Origin: Balanoglossus misakiensis
Lineage: Eukaryota > Hemichordata
Assembly (NCBI GenBank): GCA_040954595.2
Contig: CM082580.2
Location: forward strand, 2,914,001-2,978,000
Direction of reading: 5' to 3'
DNA: 64,000 bases
In this document: positions 1 to 30,520 of the stretch, piece after piece
Numbering within the stretch: the first letter of the stretch is position 1
How the letters are laid out: each line of letters starts with the position of its first letter
Notes under the pieces: generated by a model
Databases searched by the model: none
Seen by the model: the letters and a program-made list of their open reading frames with translations, nothing else
Told to the model about the DNA's origin: nothing
Made by a program: the position numbers and the translations under genes

Positions 1-779
1 TGGTTAAATCACACTACATGTATATGCTTGGGTGAACATGTTGGTCTTTACTCGACATAGCACAATTCACTCCCCTGGTGCTTGTGCATATTTGTTGTGA
101 ATTGCACGCATGGGCACGGGTAGCAGAGTTGCATATTTTTATACAATGAAAATGATATAATCTAATAAGCCAAGCCTTTCTTTGGAGCTTGGCCTTGAAA
201 GAAATCATACCGTCCTCAAGAAAATGTGAAAATAAAGCTAGTGTACGATAAAGCAAATGTGACCTCGGCGTGGACTGGAGGAACTGTATGCGATTATATG
301 AACGATCACTCTAACACTCAGTGTAACGCCAAAAGTATGAATCACAGTAGCGTGGGGATTGTATGTTGTTACACGGCAGTCGCGCCTTTGACTTTTCTAT
401 TGTTGAGTCATAGGCACGGTTCGGTGTAACAGCATACAACCCCCAGGCAACTGTGATGTGGCATGAATGCAGAAGTGTTGAAGCCCCACTGCGAGCAAAG
501 TTTGGCCACTGATTTTGTCATAATAAGGGCGCGTGCACCAAAAAAATGTAGTTCTCACCTTGTGAATAATACAAAGTTCAGTCAGTAAAAATGATGTTAA
601 CGATAAAATTGATGATTTCTGGAAAACTACTTAGTAGAGCATGATTTTTATCCTCCCAGACTACAGTATTACTTAGCAGAAACAAATAGACAAAAAAAAT
701 TTCAATCTGATTGTGCTATATCTCTTGGTATACCAGCACTTGGCAGGGGATTATTGCTTAAATAGTATTGGGACTTTAC
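1..779. other. DCTN2 intron 5 sequence, no feature seen
   Basis: This stretch lies downstream of the donor at 774-779 (minus strand GTAAAG) and should be intron running off the window. I looked for the next dynamitin coiled-coil exon on the minus strand and did not find it. Short open frames here show no family resemblance. Confidence 0.5.
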
Positions 780-3728
780 CTGTATTTTATCCACATCTTC
801 TGCTAATTCTCTAATTTCATGTTGTAATCTTTGGTACCTCTGCATTGGTGTTTCAAAAACACCATCACCATCTCCAACCTGGAGTAAACATCAATGAAGG
901 TTGAACATTATGGAACCCATGATGAATTGGTGCTAAACAATATCTAATGTCAATGGATATTTGTGATGCATTGCCAGATTATACATGCATTTTGCCTCAA
1001 GAAACACGGTGATAAGATCAAACACTTCCATTATCAACCTCTTTTCTTAAAGTGGGTGTAGCTCATCTCACGCGCATGCGCGTAACTTCCCAGCAAATTT
1101 TCTGTTCCATGCATTCAATTAGTGGACTGCCTTCGCTTCCTTCCATATTTCATGCCCACCGTATAAGTAAATTCTGGTTTCGTCCTTCCTTTTCACCCAA
1201 GCTGGTGTCTTTTCAGAATCTCCGACGCAGATTATGGTCGCCGCCATCTTCTCTGTTGTTAGGACAGAGCACTGCATTATGGAATTGATTGTTCACTAAA
1301 TGTCTGTAACCAGCGGCTACAGTTAGAACATGCGTGTGAGATGAGCTACGCGCTTTAACATCCTAATTTGCTATCAAACAAAATCATGTAAAATCTGTCT
1401 ATCCTTTACTTTTACACATGTACACAACTTAGTAGAAATGGCTCTAGGATATTTCTCACCACCTTTTCTATCATTCTGGTTAATATCAAAATAATTGTGT
1501 ACACAAAAAATACTTTAATATAAAAATAGTGTGAATGACACTGTAGCTAGTGTAAAAGATCTGTTGACAAAATGCTTATTTGACAAATCACTTGCTTCAG
1601 TAACCGTCTCAGCGTTTCTGGCAGGAATGGTGACATTTCCAGATAAAAATGGTTTTACTTGAATCATCTACAGACATTGCACTCACCATTTCATATTCAG
1701 TTTTAGAGCTGTCATAGCCAGTTTTCCTAAATTTCCCAATACGATCAGAGAAATCTGAAATACCAAAAGAAAACAGTATTACAAACATAGCGTCAAGGGC
1801 ACTGTGGTCCCATTTGGGGATTGCACAGACATAGGTGTACACTGGAATAAAAATCACATGCAGGTAAAATTGGCACACAGACATGACCTAACAAATATTA
1901 ATACAGCAGGCCTCTATAACTCATGCATATGGCCCAATGCCCATGACAAATGTATTTCTCCTGGTCAAGTGAAAAATAAGTCTTTTGTACACATATAGTT
2001 TGTCAATGAATACATTGACATGGCCAAACAATGTGGAAGTACATGTTAATGTATACGTCGATGCAGTACTGTCAGGGTTCGATAAGGACAGTAAACAGGA
2101 TTCACCAAGTTGGTGAACTGCCAATACTGAAATTACTGTAAAAAGTCTCACCTAAAGTACTGGAATCTAAAGATTTGCCCTTGAACTTTGTATAGGCAGA
2201 ATTAGCATTCAATGGTATTCTTTCTACACTCTCACTATTCAGTTCATCCTGTAACAAGTTGATATAACATTCAATGGTTATTCAAAATTGTGATTAACAG
2301 TGATGTATAATGGGTAGACAAGAAAACAGGGTCAGTGACAGCTCCAAGAGTGACAAAGGGATAAAGATTCTTGTAAATATTAAACCAAGAAAATTAACTG
2401 TTAGCAGTTGACAATGAAGGACTTACAGGAATATACTCCTGGTCATCTTCAGGAAGATCGCTTGTTTCAAACACATCTGGTTGAGAAGAATCCTGAAATT
2501 TGAACGTGAACATGGTTAGCTAATCAAATTCCACATCACAAATGACAATAACACAGTCCTCATACAATCAAACTTGTGAAACTGGTTTGATTTCCAGGGT
2601 GCCTAGAATCCTGGCACCCAGGCCTGTTGTTATACTGCTAAGTGTGTTTTACTCAGTAGGGTCTTATTACAAGACCCTCACCCAAACCAGTGAAAACCAG
2701 TATGATTTGGTACATTTTCAAACTGCCAAGGTGTGTCTAAGTACGTTAAATTATGTTTGTGAGCCATGCCCAGACGTTCAAAATAGGTTTAAGAAGAATA
2801 ATGGGACATACATATTTTAAAGGTCTTGACACTCTAAATAGGTATACCCCAACCATTGCTGCAGTTTTGTAGCCCTATGGCTCTCCTTGATGATTTTTGT
2901 TTTCGACGGGGAGGCGCGCCCCGTCCAAAACAAAAATCGTCAAGGGGGGGGGGGGGGGGGGGGGGGGTTGGCGGGGCTACAAAACTGCAGCAACCCCAAC
3001 CACCATGCCAACTAGCAACAATATGCTAACAAATCAATAATAATATTATCATGATCAACAACAACAAGTATGATAATTATCAACAACAAGTCAACAACAA
3101 CAATGAAGGGGTCAAAATGTTTTGTTTGTTTTGTTCCTTTCTTTTTTTAATATCTAATAGTCATCATCGCCATCATTATTTGGGTTGGGAGTTCGAGATC
3201 ACTGATGCAAGTAATATGGATTACTGGGGCCGGTGAGGATTTTAGAGGATAGGGAATATATTTGAAGTATTTTATTGTGGAAAAAAAATTGTGAAATTTG
3301 GCAGCTATAGGGGCTTTAAGCTTTGCTACTCAGATTGGCCACAGCCAGTCCCTTTATCAAGTTCAGATAAGCAAACGAATCCCAGGCGTGGTTCTGGTGT
3401 GGAGGCATCACCGTAAGACACACAGCCCTGTCACACAGAGCTAGGCGTAGCCCTGCGTACACACAGACCTGTACGCAAGCCTATCCCAGGCGAAGAAATC
3501 GCCATCTCTTCTGCAGTATGACAGACAGTGCAGCAGACGCCAATCTGCATCACTGAAGATGTATTCCCTGTATATCATACATCGATAGCGTCAACATTTG
3601 CAAGTAAAACAACAATGTGACAAATTCTCAGTTTCAATGCTATGAAGTGAAGGTTTTTCTCCACAAAGATATCTAAATACACTTTTACTTACAATTCCAG
3701 GCAGGTCAGCATACTTCGGATCCGCCAT
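780..3728 (-). CDS. DCTN2: Dynactin subunit 2 (p50 dynamitin), 5' part of gene, exons 1-5
   Basis: Dynamitin is a subunit of the dynactin shoulder/sidearm complex, which links cytoplasmic dynein to cargo. Coding exons in transcript order are 3693-3728, 2427-2492, 2152-2248, 1687-1754 and 780-878, all with GT-AG borders and compatible phases (12, 22, 32+1, 23 and 33 codons). The N-terminus reads MADPKYADLPGI, which matches vertebrate DCTN2. The second exon carries VFETSDLPEDDQ and the fourth DFSDRIGKFRKTGYD, both family hallmarks. The fifth begins the coiled-coil (QRYQRLQHEIRELAEDV). About 122 residues are visible of an expected ~400; the remaining exons must lie left of position 1, since I found none in 1-779. 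The start codon lies inside a YY1-like CAAAATGGCGG motif. The gene is head-to-head with KIF5, ATG to ATG 560 bp. Introns hold repeats at 1047-1358, 1786-1890 and 2577-3003. Identification is very secure. Confidence 0.95.
1047..1358. mobile_element. TTAA-flanked MITE, family A (312 bp)
   Basis: Bounded by TTAA at 1047-1050 and 1355-1358. The terminal arms match at 19 of 20: TAGCTCATCTCACGCGCATG at 1059-1078 against the complement of 1329-1348. The interior is shared with 53090-53340 and 54735-54920. It sits in DCTN2 intron 4 and has no coding capacity. Confidence 0.8.
1786..1890. repeat. Dispersed repeat, family I, copy 1
   Basis: GTCAAGGGCACTGTGGTCCC and ATTTGGGGATTGCACAGACA are repeated almost exactly at 46046-46128. 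Located in DCTN2 intron 3. Confidence 0.7.
2577..2850. mobile_element. Family B MITE, old partial copy
   Basis: Starts within GAAACTGGTTTGATTTCCAG and ends near GACACTCTAAATAGGTAT, both family B blocks; both termini are lost. Located in DCTN2 intron 1. Confidence 0.65.
2845..3003. repeat. Large hairpin with an embedded G homopolymer
   Basis: CCCCAACCATTGCTGCAGTT and TTTGTAGCC at the left pair with GGCTACAAAACTGCAGCAAC at the right; an inner palindrome pairs GATTTTTGTTTTCGACGGGG with CCCCGTCCAAAACAAAAATC. A run of about 23 G lies between the arms at ~2945-2967. Confidence 0.75.
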
Positions 3729-4288
3729 TTTGTCACGCAAAGTCATGTGACTTTAGACGAGATTACGTTTGAAAATATTTGCATACTCTAAATAAATGTG
3801 TTAATTTTTGTTGTTTCATTTTAGAAATATCATTTTGACCTTCATATATTCTACAAATTTAAAACTGGTGTGACATGTAAAGATTTAGCGGATATTTAAC
3901 TGGCCTATCCTCTCACGAGATATTAATGATTGGATGACGTCATGCTGTATCGCGATCCCACAATCCGTTTAGGTTGCCGATACATTAGAGGATCTATCGG
4001 TTCGGTGATATGTGATGGGTTTTCTTTTCCATGTAGAATATTTATTTTGATTTGTGTAAATTTCCCGTTGGACCACATTGACAATTTTGGTTAGGACTGG
4101 AGTCGGCTTGGCATAGAATTTCGACTCCGTTTGGGGGAAGATTACCATCACTGAGAGCCGAAAAGGTGGAGATTGATCGCGGTTTCTCGACCATGGCCGC
4201 CATTTTGTGAACATCCTCCGTCTGAGTTCTTCGATCATCAGTGCAAAGAAGCCGGATTTACCGACTCGTCGTCGACAAAGAGTTCAAG
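3729..4288. promoter_or_regulatory. Divergent promoter shared by DCTN2 and KIF5
   Basis: Only 560 bp separate the two start codons, so both 5' UTRs and both promoters must fit here unless untranslated exons lie elsewhere. Seen directly: a YY1-like CCGCCATTTTGT at 3722-3733 and the same 12-mer at 4197-4208, one near each gene; a perfect CRE palindrome TGACGTCA at 3935-3942; an inverted CCAAT box (ATTGG) just before it; and an E-box CATGTG near 3744. No TATA box sits at a convincing place. This combination is typical of CpG-type housekeeping bidirectional promoters, though activity is inference. Confidence 0.7.
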
Positions 4289-24400
<20,112 letters not shown>

Positions 24401-24766
24401 TCATTGTACACTTCTGTGCTGTCGTATCACAATCTGTGGGTTCGCTCCAGAGAAAGAAATGAATCAAGAGCTTTCAAAGATGTAAAAATGGTCTAAAGAT
24501 AATCCTGTTGTGTTTCAGGGTTACACTGCTAAAAGTGTTCTTGCCATCACTGTTGTTCTCATAAGAGGGTGATATCTTCGCAAAGAAATTTGGTCCTTAG
24601 AATGTAGCTCAGGTCATGACAATTGGTATAGCATTGTCAAAGTCGCTTTTTTTGCACCTTTACAGGTATAGCTCAATGCATTCACTGTTATGAGGAATGT
24701 CATTTGCTTGAGGTGTTGAAATCTTCATGAATAACAATCTCGATTTTCTTTTCATCTTTTTTTCAG

Positions 24767-24925
24767 GCCCAGAACAAGAAGCCAGAAGTTAGATCTGAGG
24801 AAGATTCAAAGTTTAGATGCTTGTCAGCTAAGACTGATACTGTTACATCCATCTATTCACTAGATCAAGATTTTGACTTTTACATCACCAATGTGTATCA
24901 CAGTGTAGTAACAGTAGAATGAAAC
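24767..24925 (+). other. KIF5: Possible alternative 3' exon of KIF5
   Basis: A good acceptor (long T tract then CAG) ends at 24766. If exon 26 is cut at AAAG|GTGCTC (24374/24375), the junction reads GPEQEARS and stops at 24790-24792. The phase-0 frame of the same segment is open for about 50 codons to a TGA near 24922, but I found no strong phase-0 donor upstream. The main model instead reads straight through the weak donor to the stop at 24400. Confidence 0.3.
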
Positions 24926-27900
24926 AATTTACAAATCGTGATTGCATTTTTTATGACAAATTTGGAGTCATGGGTCAGCTTAGTTTGTGGGTAAAATAAC
25001 TGTGTGAAATAGATTGAACTTTTTTCTGTATGAAAAAAAAACAATACTTTAAAAAAATTAATTTTTCATAAGAGATTGGCACATCTTTAAGATGTAATAC
25101 AATCTTTCCAAATCGATTCAATAAATGAATATACTAAAACTTTAGAAGATTATCTGTAAGTGAAGGCATACTGGGTTTACCCAATTTGACCCCACACATA
25201 CAATAATTTATAGTTTGAACACAAAGGTGTTTAGTGTGCGCAACATTTCACAAATTTTAGAGTCTCCCTACAACAGACTACCATTGATGTTTTCTGCAAT
25301 GCCTTTGACTGTTGGACAATATTCTACATCAATGACTTCAAAATCCGCATCAAATACAATGTGTTTCAATACTACTTGCATTTCCTTATATTAACATTTG
25401 ATTGTTCTTTTCTCATATATATGCTACGAAATCTTCCTATTTTTTATTTTTCTGTAAAGAAAAGCACACACATATTTACAGGTCATATGTTGTAGCTCAG
25501 ATCAGAAATTGTATATTTTCAAAGCAAATATTTTGTTTTCTCTTTCCCCAGGAAGTGATTGAAGGCGGTGCTTTTTACTCCTATGCTTTTATTTATATGC
25601 CAATTTTGTACATTATCTGTTAGGGATGTTGATAATACTATTCGCAGAAATCTGTTTTTTTTTTGCAGAGTATAAGATAAGATTAATAGTTATTAGTAAG
25701 TTAAATTACCAGGCAAGTTTTTAATTTTTGAGGGCTTCAAACTTGCAAGAGATATTTAGGGGCAACAGCTGATAGAACAAGAATATGCATATTTAGCTTC
25801 CTGTGTTGTAGCAGTGACTGTTAGTCTGTCTATCTTTGTGAACAATATCTCAAGAATGGTTGATCCAATTTGAACCAAATTTGGTACAGTGTTGAAAGTG
25901 GCAACAACCGATTGTAATGATTTTGGTGGATGTGGCTTGGATATCAATGAAGTTATGAGTTTTTCTGACAATAGTTGGCTATTGATATCTCAATTGAATT
26001 ACTGCAAAAGTTCGATGAAACTATGAATCCCAGTGTTATGACACTAAATTCTATGAAACTTGCTAGAGGTACTATCCTCACATAGATTACACTGTACACA
26101 AGAGACTCTTCAGTTTAAAGTAAATTAAATGCTAATTTGCATGTTTAGTAATGAACATTTGTAATGGGCTATATATTTCTGAAAGTCTGGGGTTGAATCC
26201 TGTAATTTACAAGTGGATGCAGGTTCCTTGGGGGTGACCTACATAAGATATGTTTAAATTATATTGATATTTGTATTTTGGGGACAGTTTTTGCCATTTT
26301 TACTCCAAAATCGTCTCGTCCTATTTTCTCTTGGAATCCACTTCCCCTGACAACATGACACTCTGTCTGTTTGACTGTCTGCTTAAGGAAAAAGACTTGA
26401 TCATCTGCTCAGTTTACTGTTATTTCTAATATATTCAAATTCTTTAACAAATATTTCCCATATATGTTATGCCAAATAACACAACAGCTCTATCGGTAAC
26501 CTTTCTTTTTAAATCTGTTTTATTGAAGAGTTTTAGTGTTCGAGTGTGGTCATTTATGACTTTTAACCAGTATCTTGGATTGCATTGTGTCTATTGATGC
26601 TCTAGTAATAATTATAGATGATTATTATTATTATTATTTTTAGACCCATGAATTTATCATTTGGACTCCTCATGTTTTACCGTCATGGAAATTGAATTGA
26701 ACGATTGCACGCTATAGGTTATGTCATTAGGTGACTAATAATAATGATAATAATAATAATAAATACATGTACTATTATTACTAGTGTCACATCAATTGAC
26801 ATTTTATTTGCATATTCAATTGGGCTTTGAACTAGCTGCAGAAAAATTTGTTGAAAACTTGCCTACCAGAATAAGATCGTATAGTCACTGTACTGGTTCA
26901 TATGTGCAAATTACATTTACACATACCAAGTCTAACCATGAGAACATGTTCAGTTAAACTTTTGTTTTTTTCCCCCGATGTGTGCCACTTAAACTTTTTA
27001 TTTCACGCAATGTTTATTTCTTTGTCGCAAGCAGATTTCAACTTTGACACCAATGCGTCTAATGGCATTGAAACCACAGCAGTCGTTTCTTCCAAATATC
27101 TGTTGTAATTATTTTTCCTCATTGTGAAGCAAAACATGTTCCTGGGCCACACTCAGAATAACTGAGGCCCTTGATCATGTGTATGTAATGTCGGTTACAT
27201 TTGTAGAGTAGTGATCCCGTCATTGACGGCATGTGAAACGATCTCCATGAATTTTCTGGAATTTATGTACATTAAGTGTCTTTCCCCCAGAGTAGAATCC
27301 CTTCCACTTTGCACATGGTGTCAATGTGGCAAACTACTTCATTTTATTCACAGTTTCACACCACAATGTAATGGACACTTAGTCACCGGTAATTTATTTT
27401 TTTGAATTTAACATGAAATGCATAATAGTCATTGGCTTTTAATGCTCTACACCTAATAACACTTTTCCTCAGAAAAAAAAACTGTGTTGGACCTTATATT
27501 ACAGTCATTGTTAATGTGTGGTTTAAGAGACACTATAGCATGGATCATTGTGAGGATGGTTAATTGCAGTGATGTTAATTAAAACAGAGATGTTACTTTT
27601 TAAGCAGTTCTGAGGAAGAGACAAGACAACACAGGAACGTGAGGAACCAATGCCTCCATTCCAATGTAACTATCACAATATAGCTTAAAACAAAATGATA
27701 AACTGTATGTTTGTAATTTGATGTAGTAAACTTGAAACGAAAAGAGCGGACTTATTAATACTGCCATTTCTTCGTCCATCTGTCACTTTGTTTGATTCAA
27801 AACCTCGTGTCACTCCACTAGAAGTTGAAATTTTCTATTTGTGTATCTTGTCCATGTTATAAATTAATATGTGTGAGTTATACAGGGGTTTCTACAGTCT

Positions 27901-28152
27901 CGTCATGATATAAACACTCTCAGCTGCTGAGTTGTCCTGTCATTTGCCACATGCTACGCTAATCTGATTGTATGTCTATAAAAAAAAAGAGGAAAAAAAT
28001 ACTGTCTCTTGATCTTGTGACTCTGATGTTAATAGTGTTTCATGTTTCAGTCCCACATCAAGTAAGATATCCATGTTCTGTGGCTGAGTGTAGATTTCTG
28101 AGAATTCTTGTCACAACATGTCTGTAATGTTACCTAATTACAAAGTGCTTCA

Positions 28153-28158
28153 AATAAA
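28153..28158 (+). other. Candidate poly(A) signal for KIF5
   Basis: AATAAA followed within ~25 bp by repeated TGTTTGTTGGG/TTTGTTTGG, a typical downstream GU-rich element. The more proximal candidate is 25120-25125. Confidence 0.45.
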
Positions 28159-28321
28159 GATTATGAATACAAATGTATTGTTTGTTGGGTATTTTGTTTG
28201 TTTGGTGGTGGTTGTTGTTGTTTTTTGTTTTTTGTTTTTTTCTTTGAGGTATGGAAATGTTTGCTGTGACCACATCTGTGAGAAGAAAAGGCCTCTTTGA
28301 AAGTTAGGATAAAGAATTTAT

Positions 28322-28519
28322 TTAAAGGTGTATATACGGTCACCTATGGAAGTTTAGCTACAGTTAACATGCTAAACTTGAGATCTAGCCAATCACGGAT
28401 TTTCAGTAGGTGGCACACACGAAAAAAAGAGCGCCACCATATGTTCTTTAGAACGCCCAAATACGCTATTTCAGCCATATATGGGCGGATGTAAATTGGA
28501 GGTGACTGTATACCTTTAA
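28322..28519. mobile_element. TTAA-flanked MITE, family E, inverted copy
   Basis: TTAA then AGGTGTATATACGGTCACCT; right end AGGTGACTGTATACCT then TTAA. The interior blocks (CCAATCACGGATTTTCAGTA, CAGCCATATATGGGCG) are the complement of 14987-15179. Confidence 0.85.
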
Positions 28520-29301
28520 GGTAGATGACTACCCAGATGCAGTGTATGGTTATCTTATTCCATAATCTTATTTTGAAAAGAAAAACACTTGCAATATAAT
28601 TTTCTTGAAATTTTCAGAAAAGGTGCTAAATAAGAAGCTTTATTAATGATATAAAGAAAACACTATGTCACAATGCTTGGTTGTTTGATAGAGCTGTTCA
28701 CAATATGAAAATTATAGCATGAATATAAACAATGTAGAAGCTTTATTTTAGAATACTTCACATTCACTGCACAGTATCAATATCATACATGCATACCTAT
28801 AAAACAGTACGATTTGCGAAAATTTGTCAAGAAAAATGATTGATTTTGTGATTGATTATATTAATATGACAGGAGTGACATTGGGGACCATAATAATAAG
28901 ATAGGTGTGGCGTTGGGCAATCATGGCTTTTTTGTCACGATTATAGTGTTCCTTTACAGTTATTTACAACATCGACAAACAACAGCAAGGAATGCCACAT
29001 TGATTTTTTTAAATAATATCTATCATCAACATCATCATCATCATCATTAACATGAACAACAAAATTTCCCTGTGGGCCTACATGAAGAAATGTACAGAAT
29101 AAAGATGTCTGTTTGTGCTGCAGCCAAACTAATGTATATATTGACGATAAATTCCACGTTGTGTGCTACAGAACACATATTGACTGACTTTATTCTGGCA
29201 ACAACATGGCGCGCATTTTTCTTTGCCCCATTAGTCTCCCCATAGACCCTAGAGTCTATGGTCTCCGCACCACATTGACATCTGTAATATCTGCCACTTG
29301 G

Positions 29302-29486
29302 GCGACACTGGAGCAGAGATGCTCCTGAACATTGGAGCACAGTTGCTTGGGAATAGCTACACACGGCCATGCTCCTATGACTATATAATAGACTATTCGA
29401 AGTCATGGGAGCAATCGATCGCCGTGATTCAATTCCCGCGAGCTACTGTGCTCCAATGTTCAGGTTTTGAGATGCAGTGTCAATGA
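29302..29486. repeat. Foldback repeat
   Basis: GACACTGGAGCAGAGATGC ... CTGAACATTGGAGCACAGT at the left pairs with ACTGTGCTCCAATGTTCAG ... GCAGTGTC at the right. The flanking CATAGACCCTAGAGTCTATG at ~29241-29260 is a separate small palindrome. Confidence 0.65.
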
Positions 29487-29655
29487 TCGATGCAATACAT
29501 CTTTTCCAGATATTATTTGTCGGTTATTGCACAAGTATATAAAGATATATGAAATCTTATGTTTCGACTTGAAAATGACATCACATTGACAACAGCTCCA
29601 TTTTGAAGGGGAATGCTTCATGTGAAACGTCCTGTGAATTTCTTGACCAATACAC

Positions 29656-30167
29656 TTAAAGGCACGTAAGCTGCAACTGGATAAAAAATTAAAGTTTTAA
29701 ATAATCTCATATATGCTTTTAATTATGTCTATTAAATGATATTTCATGATAATATATCAAGATCAACACTTATTTATGACAAAATGGCCAAAAATTAAAG
29801 AAAAACGAAAATTCCTGCAATTTTAAAAAAAGTGCAATATTGCAATGAAAAATGAAAATCTGATGTCTCAGTGGTGTACATTTACTTCCATGAGCTCAAG
29901 TGGATGAGATCATGTTTTGTTTATGAAGTTTCACAACCGGAAATGCAACATTTTCCTTGTTTCTTGCATTTTCCCACGGTGGCGGCCATAATCGTTTGCG
30001 GCAAAGGTTTATTATTTATCTGGTTAAAACTGGCATATGCACTCATATTTAGAGTGTATAATGCTTGTGTATTGTTCACTACCTTCATCTGCATGGACTA
30101 ATGGTAGTGCAGTTTGTAACAAAAATTATGAAAATTATCCCAAAAGTTACAGCTTACGTGCCTTTAA
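29656..30167. mobile_element. TTAA-flanked element, family L, about 504 bp
   Basis: Ends pair as TTAAAGGCACGTAAGCTGCA and the complement of AGCTTACGTGCCTTTAA. Only one copy is seen in the window. The interior contains GTGGCGGCCATAATCGTTTG but no coding frame I can support. Confidence 0.75.
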
Positions 30168-30520
30168 TGCCAAAGGTGTATTGGAGAGAATTGTGTTGAA
30201 AGTTATTATTCGCACAGATGTTGGCCTATACATTTTAATCTGTTGCTACAGAATATTGTGAAAGAGATAGTACGAAAAAAAGGCTGACGGCTTCCCTTTG
30301 ACATATTCCATAATTTACCTACTGGTAATAATACTGCTTTACAGTAGGACAGGTATCCATCATGCTAAAGCATATTTTTCATTTGACGGTATTTCTGGCA
30401 GACGTCATAATTTATGGCGTTATATCGAGTCCGACAGTTCATCTCAACATATCACCAAATAATTGGAATTAGAATAGAATGAATTTTCAGCTGTCGATAA
30501 AATGCTTATTTGACAAATTT

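Larger units (their letters stand above)
24401..28180 (+). other. KIF5: KIF5 3' UTR and downstream region
   Basis: No coding exon is visible on either strand. Two AATAAA signals could end the transcript: 25120-25125, and 28153-28158, which is followed by a strong GT/T-rich tract as expected of a poly(A) site. An AT-rich 3' UTR of up to ~3.7 kb would be long but normal for a KIF5 gene. Short ATT/AAT microsatellites occur near 26625-26765. Confidence 0.45.

Noticed and set aside
2542-2820. 92-codon plus-strand open frame
   Set aside because: It coincides with a family B MITE remnant; related frames appear in the copies at 10512 and 56405.
4241-4288. Upstream extension of KIF5 beginning MQRSRIYRL
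   Set aside because: The added 16 residues are unlike any kinesin-1 N-terminus, while MTDVSECSIKV fits the family start.
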